Shown here one piece after another: positions 17,602 through 28,096 of a stretch of 64,000 nt of DNA. The translations under genes and the position numbers were made by a program. The stretch is from Lysobacteraceae bacterium (GTDB taxonomy: Bacteria > Pseudomonadota > Gammaproteobacteria > Xanthomonadales > Xanthomonadaceae): NCBI GenBank assembly GCA_008015095.1, contig SSEV01000021.1:28412-92411 (forward strand), in the 5' to 3' direction. The notes under the pieces were generated by a model, which was not told the DNA's origin, did no database searches, and worked only from the letters and a program-made list of their open reading frames with translations. Numbering within the stretch: the stretch's first letter is position 1; every line of letters starts with the position of its first letter.

Positions 17602-19413
17602 ATGCGCACGTCTCTGCTCGCTATCGCCATGCTTGCCGCCACACTGGCCGCTTGCAACGGCCAAAATCAGAACACCTCCGACGCACCCACCGCCACGATG
17701 GCCGCCAAACCCGATCCCGCCGCGGAAGCGACATTCGCCGAGTTATCGAAACGCTGGCTGGACGGCTGGCTACGTCTGAACCCGGTCAGCGCCACTCAGC
17801 AAGGCGATCATCGCTTCGATTCTGAACTCGACGATCTCGGCGTCGGTGCGCGCAAAAGCTATGTGGAATTCTCCAAGGCCATGCTGGCCGAACTCGATGC
17901 GATCGATGCGGCCAAGCTTTCGCGCGAAAATCAGATCGACGCCGCGATCCTGCGCAACCAGATCATGTCCGACATCTGGGGCATGGACACTTTGCAGGCC
18001 TGGGCTTGGGATCCGCAGCTCTACAGCGGCTTGGCCGGGGGCGCGATCTACAACCTGATGGCGCGCGAATTCGCGCCGATGCCGGACCGGCTCAAGTCCG
18101 CGACCGCACGGATGGAAAAGCTTCCTCGCCTGTTCGCGCAAATGCGCGAAAACCTCGATCCGGCGCGCGTGCCGAAAATCCATGCCGAAACCGTCGCCAA
18201 GCAGAACAGCGGCGTGATTTCGCTGATCGACCAGTTCATCGCGCCCAATGCCGGTCAGTTGCAGGGCGAGGATCGCACACGCCTGGATGCGGCGATCGCC
18301 GGTCTGCGCAAAGCGGTGGAGGAACATCAGCAGTGGCTGGACAAGACCTTGGTGCCGAATGCGAAGGGCGATTTCCGCATCGGCGCGAAGCTGTACGACG
18401 AGAAGCTCAAGTTCGCGCTGATGTCCTCGCTCTCGCGCGCCGACATCAAGCAACGCGCCGAGGCCGAACTGAGCCGCGTTCGCGGCGAAATGTACAAGGT
18501 TGCGCAACAAGTGCTGAAGGATCGCCCCGGCGCGCCGGAGTTGCCCGAACAGGCCGATGAAGCGCAGCAACAGAAGGCGATCGAAGCGGCGTTGGAACTG
18601 GCCTATGCCGAGAAACCGAAGCGCAGCGACGTGGTCGACACCGCCAAACAGACTCTCGCGCAGGCCTCCGAATTCGTGCGCGCCAAGGATCTGGTGACGA
18701 TGCCGGACGATCCGGTCGAAATCATCCTGATGCCGGAGTTCCAGCGCGGCGTCGCCGTGGCCTACTGCGATGCGCCCGGGCCGCTCGACAAGGGATTGAA
18801 GACCTATTACGCGATCTCGCCGATCCCCGAGGATTGGAGCGACGAACAGACCGATTCGTTCCTGCGCGAATACAACACCAGGATGATCCATCTGCTCTCG
18901 ATCCACGAAGCCATGCCCGGCCATTACCTCGAAGGCGCGCATTCGGCGCGTCACCCCTCGGTGCTGCGCGGCGTGCTGCGATCGGGCATGTTCGCGGAGG
19001 GCTGGGCGGTGTACACCGAGAGCGTGATGATGGACGCGGGCTACCTCGACAACGACCCGCTGTTCCGGTTGATGCGCTACAAGTTCTATCTGCGCGCAAT
19101 CGCCAACGCGATCCTCGACCAGGGCGTGCACGTCGACGGCTGGACCCGCGAACAGGCGATGGAACTCATGGTCAGGCGCACCTTCCAACAAGAACGCGAG
19201 GCCGCGGGCAAATGGAACCGGGTCAACCTGACCAGTGCGCAGTTGCCGACCTACTTCGTGGGCGTGCAGGAGCATTTCGATCTGCGTAGCGCGATGGAGA
19301 AAAAGCTCGGCAAAGACTTCAAACTCAAGCCCTATCACGATCAGGTCTTGTCCTACGGCGCCCCACCGGTGCGGCTGGTGCGCGCGATGATGCTTGATGA
19401 ACCGATCCGTTGA
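17602..19413 (+). CDS. DUF885 family lipoprotein (putative metallo-hydrolase)
   Basis: Lipobox LAAC; HEAMPGHYLEGAHS; GWAVYTESVMMDAGY. Confidence 0.9.
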   Translation: MRTSLLAIAMLAATLAACNGQNQNTSDAPTATMAAKPDPAAEATFAELSKRWLDGWLRLNPVSATQQGDHRFDSELDDLGVGARKSYVEFSKAMLAELDAIDAAKLSRENQIDAAILRNQIMSDIWGMDTLQAWAWDPQLYSGLAGGAIYNLMAREFAPMPDRLKSATARMEKLPRLFAQMRENLDPARVPKIHAETVAKQNSGVISLIDQFIAPNAGQLQGEDRTRLDAAIAGLRKAVEEHQQWLDKTLVPNAKGDFRIGAKLYDEKLKFALMSSLSRADIKQRAEAELSRVRGEMYKVAQQVLKDRPGAPELPEQADEAQQQKAIEAALELAYAEKPKRSDVVDTAKQTLAQASEFVRAKDLVTMPDDPVEIILMPEFQRGVAVAYCDAPGPLDKGLKTYYAISPIPEDWSDEQTDSFLREYNTRMIHLLSIHEAMPGHYLEGAHSARHPSVLRGVLRSGMFAEGWAVYTESVMMDAGYLDNDPLFRLMRYKFYLRAIANAILDQGVHVDGWTREQAMELMVRRTFQQEREAAGKWNRVNLTSAQLPTYFVGVQEHFDLRSAMEKKLGKDFKLKPYHDQVLSYGAPPVRLVRAMMLDEPIR

Positions 19414-19434
19414 ACCGACGCGTTGAACCGACGC
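19409..19434. repeat. 13-bp tandem duplication GTTGAACCGACGC x2 overlapping the DUF885 stop codon
   Basis: Read directly from sequence. Confidence 0.9.
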
Positions 19435-19470
19435 GTCAAAGCGGCGCCGCATAGATCATGCCGCCTTCGG

Positions 19471-19498
19471 CCGGCCCATTGAGTTACAGGGCCGGTTT
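19471..19498 (+). terminator. Candidate terminator hairpin CCGGCCC-N11-GGGCCGG-TTT after the DUF885 gene
   Basis: 7-bp GC stem followed by a short T run. Confidence 0.35.
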
Positions 19499-19890
19499 CG
19501 CGGGCTGATCCATGGCGTGGACACCGATCGCCGCCGGCGCCCGGCCCCCCAGGACACCGGCGGTCTCATGGAATCCGGTTGGATCGGACGCAGAAGGCGA
19601 CGCCGAGACCCAATACACGCTATCGGGTTCGATGACCCGATGCTCGAGCCGGTGTTCCGTCGTGAATTCGCGCCATTGGGGCGACATCGCCCATCCGGGG
19701 CGGGTATGCTTGCCACCAGCGTGTCATGCCATCGGCATGGATGCGAGCGCCCGACCGGGGGCGTGGGCCGGTAGGCCTGCGCAGGGTGGTTCACACCGGG
19801 GGCGAGCACGCTTCGAGTCCGCTTCTGGTCGGGATCGCCGTTGGGACAGCGGGGTTCCGATCCATAAGGCCGAAACGTGGAGACGTCGGG

Positions 19891-20628
19891 GTGAGCATTT
19901 TCGATTCCGTCAAACGCTGGCGCGCAGCACTGCAGACCGCGACGCAACGCGATGAGGCCGCCACGGCGCAGGCGGGGCCGTCGCGGTCCGCGGACCTGAC
20001 GCATGCGACAGGCGCCATGGCGCGCGGCCTCGAAACGAGCGCCATGGAACACACCGACGCCGGGCGGTCCAGCACACCATCGACGTCCTTGCGTCATGGC
20101 GATCTCCGCCAAGAAGAACAGGTTCCGCACGATCTCTACCCCGTAGAGGCCGTCTACGACGGCCCGGAGCGCCGATTGAAACCACGCACGCCACCGCGCC
20201 GCGGCACCCGGGTGCTGGTGGTCGACGACTCGACCACGATCGTCGCGGTGTTGCGGAAAATGCTGCAACAGAACGGTTACGACACCATCGAGGCCTACAG
20301 CGCGGAAGATGCGCTTGAACTGGCCAAGCGCGAACGCCCGGACCTGATCTTCCTCGATATCGTGCTGCCTGGCATGGATGGTTTTTCGGCGCTGCGCACT
20401 TTACGCCGCGATCCGGAGACCAAGCCTATCCCGGTGATTATGATCAGCGGCAACGCACAGGCCACCGAACAGTTTTACGTGCAGCGGATCGGCGCCGACG
20501 ATTTCATGAAGAAGCCCTTCTCCCGCGCAGAAGTGTTCGCGCGGGTCGAACGCCTGCTCGACGAAGAGGGCGTGCCGCGGCGCGCCAGCAATATCAATCC
20601 GGTCTCGGTGGTGCCGGTCGCGGGCTGA
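19891..20628 (+). CDS. Response regulator with N-terminal extension, PilH/CheY-like receiver
   Basis: GTG start at 19891 proposed; RVLVVDDSTTIVAVLRKMLQQNGYDTIEA...PDLIFLDIVLPGMDGFSALRTLRR...KPFSRAEVFARVERLL. Confidence 0.85.
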   Translation: MSIFDSVKRWRAALQTATQRDEAATAQAGPSRSADLTHATGAMARGLETSAMEHTDAGRSSTPSTSLRHGDLRQEEQVPHDLYPVEAVYDGPERRLKPRTPPRRGTRVLVVDDSTTIVAVLRKMLQQNGYDTIEAYSAEDALELAKRERPDLIFLDIVLPGMDGFSALRTLRRDPETKPIPVIMISGNAQATEQFYVQRIGADDFMKKPFSRAEVFARVERLLDEEGVPRRASNINPVSVVPVAG

Positions 20629-20640
20629 GTCGGCTGAGTC
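20623..20640. repeat. 9-bp tandem duplication GGCTGAGTC x2 spanning the response regulator stop codon
   Basis: Read directly from sequence. Confidence 0.9.
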
Positions 20641-20746
20641 GGTCGAATGGGGTGGGCCGGTTGAATTGACGCATTGCGCGACACGCCGAATCGTCGGCAC
20701 GCGCGCCTCTGCGCGCTTGGTCTTCATGGCGTCGTCAGACGCAATT

Positions 20747-21644
20747 TCATTGGTTCCCGCGCTGGCTGATGATGACGCCGCCGAGGATCAATGCGCCGGC
20801 GATCGCCATCGTGAACGTCAACGGCTCATCCAGCAGCAGCCAGGCCCAACCGACTCCAAACAATGGCACCAAATAGGTCGTGGTCGCGGCGCGCGAAGCG
20901 CCGATTCGGGCGATCAAGCGGTAATACACCACGAACGCGATGCCGGTGCAGAATATGCCGAGCGCCGATGCCGCCAGCCACGCGTTGGTCGAGACAGGGC
21001 GCACAGGCCATTGCAAGAATGCGAACGGCGCTGTGAGCAGAGCCGCGCATCCCAGCGTGGCCGCAGCGACAGCCGTCGTCGGCAGACCGAGCAGATGGCG
21101 CTTCACCAGATTGGCGCCGACGCCGTACAGAAACGCGGCGCATGTGCCTGCGGCGGCGGCCATGCCGACGCTCTGGCCTGAGACCTTGCCGCTGGCCAGG
21201 ACCGCCACTCCGACGAATCCTGTGAACAGGGCGAGCGCGCGACGCCGGCCTATCCGCTCGCCGTAGAACAAGAAGGCGACCAGTGCGGTGAACAGCACGG
21301 CCATCGCATTGGTGATCGCGCCGATACCCGCTGGCGCGCGCTGCGCTGCCCAGGCGAACAGGATGAAAGGGATCGCAGCATTGATCGCGCCGATCAGCGC
21401 CAGACGAGGCCACAGACGGGGACTGAAAGAAGCCCGGGCCCGCCATAGGGAACGGCAGCAGGATCAGGGCTCCGAGCCCCAGCCGCACCGAGACGAGCGG
21501 CGCCGCGCCGAAATCGGCCGCAGAGATCCGCATGAACATGAAGGACGCGCCCCAGACCGCAGCGAGCGCGGTCAATTCCAGCGGCGTGCGCCAAGCGGAG
21601 ACATCGCTTTGCGAGGACATCGAAGGTGAAGGAATGCTGTTCAT
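20747..21644 (-). pseudogene. EamA/DMT family transporter with a single-base frameshift
   Basis: MNSIPSPSMSSQSD...AAVWGASFMFMRISAADFGAAPLVSVRLGLGALILLPF | (+1) LWRARASFSPRLWPRLALIGAINAAIPFILFAWAAQRAPAGIGAITNAMAVLFTALVAFLFYGERI...; frame switch near 21448-21450. Confidence 0.85.
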
Positions 21645-22097
21645 GCGCGGCCCCAGATGAGAAAAATCATTTTTGGAACAACCCGAGAGAGGGAAAACCG
21701 ACACGCGCAAAGAAAGCGGGCATCGATGGTTCCAGCCTCTGCTACCGCGACAGCGCGGCATGCGCCGAACACGCATCCTGTCCACGAGCCGTGTCGCCGG
21801 CCATCGGCAGCGGCCCGGGAGCGGCTCGCCACCGCAGCGCCACCGATGTGAATCCCAGCGTGGCCATCGGCATCGATGTTCACGCGCAACAGACTCGGAC
21901 GCCCCATGCCTCTCCCTGCACGATCGTCACCTGCGCCGGAAGCCCGGCCGGATCGAGTACGCGCATGAAATCTGGTTTGTGCCTCGGGTAAGGCCATATC
22001 GTCGGCGATCATCCGGCCTACGACTATTATGTTGTTCTGCGTAACTCCGACAAGCGCATACTTTGGAGGCCAGGCACAAATTAAATTTGAGGCTGAT

Positions 22098-23051
22098 ATG
22101 AACATTCGTCCGGAGCTGCTGCCGGCATTGGCCGCATTCGAGGCGGCCGCACGCCACCAGAATTTCGCTCACGCCGCGGAAGAGCTGCATCTGACCGCCA
22201 GCGCGATCAGCCATCATGTGCGCAGGCTCGAAAGCCGACTCGGGATCAGCCTGTTCCGACGCCATGCGCGCGGCGTGATTCTCACCGCCCAAGGCCGGAT
22301 GCTCGCCGACGCTACCGGCAGCGCGCTCGCGGATCTGGAGAGCACCTTGCGCAGCCTGCGCGACGGGCGCGATGAGCATGTCCGGGTACGGATCACCACC
22401 CTGCATTCGCTGCTCAACGCCTGGTTGCTGCCGAGGCTCGCGGAGTTCTCGACACGCCATCCGCAGGTGCGCTTGGAATTCGACAACTCGATCGCGCTTA
22501 CCCGCTTCGACGACAGCGGCCCCGACCTGGGGATTCGCTATGGTCCCGGCCACTGGCCCGGCCTCAGCGCGCATCTGATGATGGGCGACGAACTGATCCC
22601 GGCGGCGGCCCCGCAATTCGTCAAACGCGCGAAAACGCCTGATGCGATCGCCGGCCTGCCACTCGTATCGGATCTGGCCCGTCAGGGGTGGCCCGACTGG
22701 TTTCGCGCCGCCGGCGTACATGGCGCGCAACCGAATATCCGGCATACCTTCAGCGATAGCACCGACGCATTGGAGGCCTCCGCACGAGGTCTGGGCGCGG
22801 TGTTGGCGCGCACGAAGATCGTCATGCCCTGGCTTGCCGCAGGGCGCCTGCAGCGCTTACCCGGACCGGCATTGCCTACCCGCTGGAGCTACTACATCGT
22901 CCATCCTTCGCATCGGCGCTTGCATCCCGCCGCGAAGCGATTCGCGGATTGGTTGCTGGAAGCCGCCGCACGGGACACGACTGCATCGGAGGTCTCCGCC
23001 GTGGCTGCGAACGCCCATAATGCTCGGCCCCGCCCCCCGAGCCGCCGATGA
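22098..23051 (+). CDS. LysR family transcriptional regulator (GcvA-like)
   Basis: LPALAAFEAAARHQNFAHAAEELHLTASAISHHVRRLESRLGISLFRRHARGVILT. Confidence 0.92.
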   Translation: MNIRPELLPALAAFEAAARHQNFAHAAEELHLTASAISHHVRRLESRLGISLFRRHARGVILTAQGRMLADATGSALADLESTLRSLRDGRDEHVRVRITTLHSLLNAWLLPRLAEFSTRHPQVRLEFDNSIALTRFDDSGPDLGIRYGPGHWPGLSAHLMMGDELIPAAAPQFVKRAKTPDAIAGLPLVSDLARQGWPDWFRAAGVHGAQPNIRHTFSDSTDALEASARGLGAVLARTKIVMPWLAAGRLQRLPGPALPTRWSYYIVHPSHRRLHPAAKRFADWLLEAAARDTTASEVSAVAANAHNARPRPPSRR

Positions 23052-23075
23052 GTACGTCCGCGATGAGTACGCCCA
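23046..23075. repeat. 15-bp tandem duplication CGATGAGTACGTCCG/CGATGAGTACGCCCA at the EamA start codon
   Basis: Read directly; 13/15 identical; encodes MSTSAMSTP. Confidence 0.85.
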
Positions 23076-24013
23076 CCGCAACCCGCGCCGCCTGGCTGCA
23101 GATCCACTTCTGTGTGCTGCTGTGGGGATTCACCGCCATTCTCGGCAAACTGATCAGCCTGCCGTCGCTGCCTCTGGTGTGGTGGCGAATGCTGATCGTC
23201 GTCGTGCTCTTGCTGATGTTGCCGAGGGTCTGGCGCGGGCTGCGCCTGATGACGCCGCGGCTGCGCTGGAGCTATGCCGGCGTCGGCGCACTGGTGGCCT
23301 TGCACTGGCTGACCTTCTACGCGTCGATCAAGCTGTCGAACGCATCGGTGGGCGCGACCTGCATGGCCTTGAGCTCGGTATTTACGGCGCTGGTCGAACC
23401 GCTGCTCACCGGCAGACGCATTTCCAAGCGCGAGCTGCTGTTGGGTATGGCCGTATTGCCAGGCGTTGCGCTGGTGGTCGGCGGTGTGCCCGATGGCATG
23501 CACGCCGGGATCATCGTCGGCGCATGCTCAGCGCTGTTTGTCGCATTCTTCAGCACGCTCAACAAACGATTAAGCGACCATGGCGACGCGCTGGCGGTCA
23601 CCGCGATCGAACTCGGCGGCGGGACGCTGCTATTGAGCATGTTGGCGCCGGTCACCGCCCTGCTCTCGCCTGCATTCGGCGACAGCCCGTTCGTCCTGCC
23701 CGATCTGCGCGACGCGCTGTACCTGCTGACCTTGGCCGTGGCCTGTACTCTGGTGCCGTTCGCACTGTCGCTGGTCGCGATGCGGCCACTGAGCGCCTTC
23801 GGGATCAATCTGGCGGTATCGCTGGAGCCGGTCTACGCGATCGTGCTCGCGATCGTGCTGCTGGGGGAACAACGTGAACTGAGTCCGCAGTTCTACTTCG
23901 GGGTCGCGATCATCCTCGCTTCTGTGCTGATCTATCCGTTTCTGATGCGCCCGAGCAGAGTGGCGCATCCGGAACTTCTGGCCACCAGCGAGTCCAAGCA
24001 AGTGGGCGAATGA
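23048..24013 (+). CDS. EamA/DMT family transporter (intact)
   Basis: Multiple TM helices; LQIHFCVLLWGFTAILGKLISLPSLPLVWWRM...INLAVSLEPVYAIVLAIVLLGEQ; ATGA overlap with LysR. Confidence 0.9.
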   Translation: MSTSAMSTPTATRAAWLQIHFCVLLWGFTAILGKLISLPSLPLVWWRMLIVVVLLLMLPRVWRGLRLMTPRLRWSYAGVGALVALHWLTFYASIKLSNASVGATCMALSSVFTALVEPLLTGRRISKRELLLGMAVLPGVALVVGGVPDGMHAGIIVGACSALFVAFFSTLNKRLSDHGDALAVTAIELGGGTLLLSMLAPVTALLSPAFGDSPFVLPDLRDALYLLTLAVACTLVPFALSLVAMRPLSAFGINLAVSLEPVYAIVLAIVLLGEQRELSPQFYFGVAIILASVLIYPFLMRPSRVAHPELLATSESKQVGE

Positions 24014-24078
24014 ACGGTCGCAGCGGGGCTGTGGCAGTCTAGACGTCCGCTCCCCCGCACGCCCTTAGCCCGGATCTC

Positions 24079-25815
24079 ATGTACCTGGAGTACTACGGCC
24101 TCGAACAGGCGCCGTTCTCGATCACCCCGGACCCGCATTACGTGTTCCTCAGCGAACACCATCGGGACGCGCTGGCGCATCTGCTCTATGGGATCCGCCA
24201 GGGCGGCGGCGGCGGTTTCGTGCAACTCACCGGGGAAGTCGGCACCGGCAAGACCACGCTCAGCCGGCTGCTGCTGAGCCAACTGCCGGAGAACACCCAA
24301 GCGGCGCTGGTGCTCAATCCGAGGTTGGAGCCGCTGGAGTTGCTCGAAACCATCTGCGAAGAACTTCGCATCCCGCTCGACGGCGCGACGGCGCCGCCCG
24401 CGGCAAGCGCCAAAACGTCCGCCGCAGCGCGCAAACGCAAACCCACGAACGCCAAGCGCAGCGGGAAAGCGCTTTTCGACGCGCTCAGCGCGTATCTGCT
24501 CGATGCCTACGCCAAGGGCGACCGCGTGGTGCTGATCATCGACGAGGCGCAGAATCTCTCCGCCGACGCATTGGAGCAGGTGCGCCTGCTGACCAATCTC
24601 GAAACCGAAACCCAGAAGCTGTTGCAGATCATCCTGATCGGCCAACCCGAACTGCGCGATGCGCTGGCCCGCCCGGATCTGCGCCAACTCGCGCAGCGGA
24701 TCACCGCGCGTTATCACCTGAGCCCGCTCGACGAAATGGAGACGGGCGATTATCTGCGCCATCGCATGACCGCGGCGGGCGCGGCCCGCTTCCCGTTCGC
24801 GCCCGGTGCGGTGCGCCGCATCTACCGGCGCAGCGGCGGCGTGCCGCGCTTGATCAACGTGATCGCCGAACGCGCGCTGCTCGGCGGTTACGCGCGCGAC
24901 CTGCTCACGATCGATGCGGCGACGGTCGAGCGCGCTGCCGACGAGGCGCTGATGCCGGCGGCGGCGGCGTCCGCCTATGCGCGCGCGCATCGCGCAGCCT
25001 TGCGCAACGCGGCTATCCTGACCCTGCTTGTCGGCGGTATCGTCGCGTGGCTGTCGTGGGCGGCGCGTGATGACGCCGACGATCTCAAGATGGCGGGGCA
25101 AGGGCCTGCGCGAACCGGTGCCGTTACCGCGCGCACGAATGATTCAGCCGCTGTGCGAGCGCCCACCGCAACGAATGCCGCTCCGCCTACGACCGACGAT
25201 ATTCCGAAACTCGACGCGACCGTGGTCGCCGCGCTGGCGGCAAACGCGCCGGATCGTGGCTCCGCCGCTTTCCGCGCACTGCGCGCACTGTGGGCGGCGC
25301 CTGCCGCGTTGGATGCGATTGCGCCGGAAACCTGCCCCGAATTTCCGGTGCCGGGCTGGCGCTGCCTGCGCGCACAGGCCACGCTCGACCGCCTGCATGC
25401 GCTGAATCGTCCGGTGCTATTGCGACTGCATCACGGCGACGGCCATGGCTGGGTGCTGCTGGCCGGCATCGACGCGCGTTACGCGCGGCTGGAGCAACAG
25501 GGACAGCGTTTCGATCTGGATCGGGTCAGCCTGTCCTCCGTCTGGCGCGGCGAGTATCTCGCGCTTTGGCCGGCGCAGGCGGATCTGGAGCCGGCCATCG
25601 CCCATGCGGACGCTTCGGCGATGGCATGGCTGCGTCAACGGCTCGTCCGCGACGCGAACGCCGCAGGTCTCGCGATCAGCGCCGACACCGCAACCGCGAT
25701 CCGTGCGTTTCAGGCGCGCCACGGCCTGCGCAACGACGGTATCGTCGGCCCCGAAACCCTGTTCGCGCTGACGGGCCATGATCCCGGGCCGCGCTTGCAG
25801 ACGACGGAACGCTAA
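24079..25815 (+). CDS. gspA: General secretion pathway protein A (ExeA-like AAA ATPase with peptidoglycan-binding domain)
   Basis: MYLEYYGLEQAPFSITPDPHYVFLSEHHRDALAHLLYGI; GEVGTGKTT; LIIDEAQNLS; C-terminal PG-binding repeat AIRAFQARHGLRNDGIVGPETLFAL. Confidence 0.9.
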   Translation: MYLEYYGLEQAPFSITPDPHYVFLSEHHRDALAHLLYGIRQGGGGGFVQLTGEVGTGKTTLSRLLLSQLPENTQAALVLNPRLEPLELLETICEELRIPLDGATAPPAASAKTSAAARKRKPTNAKRSGKALFDALSAYLLDAYAKGDRVVLIIDEAQNLSADALEQVRLLTNLETETQKLLQIILIGQPELRDALARPDLRQLAQRITARYHLSPLDEMETGDYLRHRMTAAGAARFPFAPGAVRRIYRRSGGVPRLINVIAERALLGGYARDLLTIDAATVERAADEALMPAAAASAYARAHRAALRNAAILTLLVGGIVAWLSWAARDDADDLKMAGQGPARTGAVTARTNDSAAVRAPTATNAAPPTTDDIPKLDATVVAALAANAPDRGSAAFRALRALWAAPAALDAIAPETCPEFPVPGWRCLRAQATLDRLHALNRPVLLRLHHGDGHGWVLLAGIDARYARLEQQGQRFDLDRVSLSSVWRGEYLALWPAQADLEPAIAHADASAMAWLRQRLVRDANAAGLAISADTATAIRAFQARHGLRNDGIVGPETLFALTGHDPGPRLQTTER

Positions 25816-25818
25816 GCC

Positions 25819-26613
25819 ATGTCGATCATCCTCGAAGCGCTGCGCAAATCCGAAGCCGCACGTCGACGCAGCGAAGCGCCCGATGTTTTCGCGACGATGC
25901 CGTCCACGGCAGCGCGCCCACACGAGCGACGCCGCCCGCCTGTCTGGGGTTTCGCCATCGCGGCTTCGCTGGCGGCGCTCGTGAGCGTGATCGCGATCTG
26001 GTCGCTACGCGGAGAACCGAAGACAGACATCGCGCCCCCGCACGATCGACAGGCGCAGAACGACGGTTCCGGCGCGCGCATCATGCCGTCGACGCCCACC
26101 ATGCAGGCGCCGACTCCGATCACGCCCGCGGACGCGCCGACCACGCCTGCCTCGATGCGGCCCCCCATCGCTGTCACGCCTTCGCCGCCGACCGCGGTTC
26201 CCGCGCCTACGCTTGCCGTGAAAGAGCCCCCGGCTGCGCCCCGAGCTGTGATCGCATCCGATCCCGTGCCTTCGCCGCCCGCATCCGAACCCGCCGTCAT
26301 ATCGCCTCCTGCGCCGACGACGACTCCGACGCAAACGCCGGCCTTGTCCGATCATGCCTCACCGCCTCGATCCGACTCGAATGAACAGCCGGTGCGCGTG
26401 TCCGATCTCGACCCGGGCACGCGCCGGCAACTGCCTCCACTGAAACTCAGCATGCATCTGTGGGACGAAACGCCCTCACGGCGCTTTCTCATCATCGACG
26501 GACAACGGCTGAAAGAAGGCGATCTGCACGGCGAGGTCGTGATCGAACGGATCGAGCGCGAAGGCGCGATCGTGGTCTGGCGCGGCGTGCGGATGCGAAT
26601 CGGCGTGCGCTGA
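25819..26613 (+). CDS. gspB: General secretion pathway protein B (GspB)
   Basis: MSIILEALRKSEAARRR...; single TM, Pro-rich linker, C-terminal LKLSMHLWDETPSRRFLIIDGQRLKEGD. Confidence 0.88.
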   Translation: MSIILEALRKSEAARRRSEAPDVFATMPSTAARPHERRRPPVWGFAIAASLAALVSVIAIWSLRGEPKTDIAPPHDRQAQNDGSGARIMPSTPTMQAPTPITPADAPTTPASMRPPIAVTPSPPTAVPAPTLAVKEPPAAPRAVIASDPVPSPPASEPAVISPPAPTTTPTQTPALSDHASPPRSDSNEQPVRVSDLDPGTRRQLPPLKLSMHLWDETPSRRFLIIDGQRLKEGDLHGEVVIERIEREGAIVVWRGVRMRIGVR

Positions 26614-26727
26614 GACGGCGATCCGCTACGGTTCTTGACCTCCGCATTCAACCCGCATGCTGCTCCGGCAGGCATCTCGACACGGCGCTGGCGCCTGCGT
26701 TTTTCGACCGCTTCGCCGACCCGCGTC

Positions 26728-27417
26728 TCAACCGGGCTCTTCGCAGTCGTAGGCGCGCAGCAGATCGGCGAGGGTCTTGCCCGACTCGTCGCGAAACCGC
26801 TCGGTAGTGACATCGACGCGGCTCAGGCGATCGACCCGGAAATTGCGGAAATCGGACCGCGATTCGCACCAGGCCGCGAGGGTCCACACTTCGCCCCAGA
26901 AAAAGCAACCGAGCGGACGCACGACCCGCGCGCTGATCCGCCCGCCCAGGTCGACATAGTCGATGTCCAGCTTGCATCTGCCATCGATGGCCTCGCGCAC
27001 ACGCAGCAGCCGCGCGCGGGTTTCGACGTCGGGCCCCACCGGCGGCGCGAAGATCGAAAGACTGTCCGCGGCCGCGCGTTCGACCGCAGGCAACACGCCC
27101 AGGATTTTCGACAATGCGTCTTCCGCGCTCGCGGCGAGCGCTTGATCGATCCGCGGTTGCGCGACCCTGACGCTGGCCACGAGCGCCTGGGCTTCCTGCG
27201 CGGTGAACATCAGCGGCGGCAGATCGAATCCCTGACGCATGCGGTAGCCCACGCCCGCCTCACCTTCGATCGGCACGCCCTGGGCCTGCAACACGGAGAT
27301 ATCGCGATAAACCGAACGCAGCGACACGCCGAATCGCTGCGAGATGAAAGCGGCCGTCGTCAAGCGACGGCCGCGGATGAGTTGCACGAGACGGAACAGG
27401 CGATCGGCGCGGCGCAT
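26728..27417 (-). CDS. YafY-type HTH/WYL-domain transcriptional regulator
   Basis: MRRADRLFRLVQLIRGRRLTTAAFISQRFGVSLRSVYRDISVLQAQGVPIEGEAGVGYRM. Confidence 0.92.
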   Translation of the reverse strand: MRRADRLFRLVQLIRGRRLTTAAFISQRFGVSLRSVYRDISVLQAQGVPIEGEAGVGYRMRQGFDLPPLMFTAQEAQALVASVRVAQPRIDQALAASAEDALSKILGVLPAVERAAADSLSIFAPPVGPDVETRARLLRVREAIDGRCKLDIDYVDLGGRISARVVRPLGCFFWGEVWTLAAWCESRSDFRNFRVDRLSRVDVTTERFRDESGKTLADLLRAYDCEEPG

Positions 27418-27456
27418 GTGCGTGGGTTTGGAGCGGCCAGTGTGGCCCTGACTACA

Positions 27457-27482
27457 CGGCTCGACTAAGCGGCTCGACTAAG
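27457..27482. repeat. 13-bp tandem repeat CGGCTCGACTAAG x2 plus a diverged third copy
   Basis: Read directly from sequence. Confidence 0.85.
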
Positions 27483-27578
27483 TGGCTCGATTCCACTGCC
27501 CGAACCAACGGAACGACCCGATCGGCCGAATCGGCGGCTGTCAGCCATGGTTCGCCCATGCGGTTCGGCGCTTTGGAA

Positions 27579-27953
27579 TCAGTCGCCCATGTAGCAGCAG
27601 TTGAGTTTGTTGCCGTCGAGATCGCGGAAATAGGCCGCGTAGAAACCCGGATAACGCTGACCCGGCGCACCTTCGTCGGTACCGCCGAGCTCGATCGCCT
27701 TGGCGTAGAGACGATCGACCTGTTCGCGATTGCTCGCGGCCAAGGCCACCATTGTGCCGTTGCCGACCGTCGCCGCTTCCTTGTTGAAGGGATAGGTGAT
27801 ACCAAGCCCCGCGCCCGCTTCCGAATTGCCCCAGGCGATGAAGTAATCGGGTTCTTCCATGAAGCGTTTGGCCCCGATTTCGGCGAGGACGGCATCGTAG
27901 AAAGCGGCGGCGCGGGCAAGATCTTTGGTTCCGAGCGTGGCGTAAGCGAGCAT
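27579..27953 (-). CDS. VOC family (glyoxalase/bleomycin resistance-like) protein
   Basis: MLAYATLGTKDLARAAAFYDAVLAEIGAKR...YAAYFRDLDGNKLNCCYMGD. Confidence 0.88.
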   Translation of the reverse strand: MLAYATLGTKDLARAAAFYDAVLAEIGAKRFMEEPDYFIAWGNSEAGAGLGITYPFNKEAATVGNGTMVALAASNREQVDRLYAKAIELGGTDEGAPGQRYPGFYAAYFRDLDGNKLNCCYMGD

Positions 27954-28096
27954 GGTGGTATCCGGTTGGTTGGCTGATTGGTTGGGCAGATTGTCCGCGA
28001 CCGCTGCTGACACCCTTATGTCAGCAGCGTCGCGGCGACAGGAGTATCCTACGCCCGCTTCCACCGCAGACGATACCGTTCATCCGCCAGGAACCG

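Noticed and set aside
17770-19452. 560-aa ORF on the - strand
   Set aside because: Antisense shadow of the DUF885 gene
19456-20268. 270-aa - strand ORF between DUF885 and the response regulator
   Set aside because: No motifs, antisense to the response regulator over part of its length, composition like other shadow ORFs
22642-23877. 411-aa ORF overlapping LysR and EamA on the + strand
   Set aside because: Out-of-frame overprint of two genes with strong family motifs
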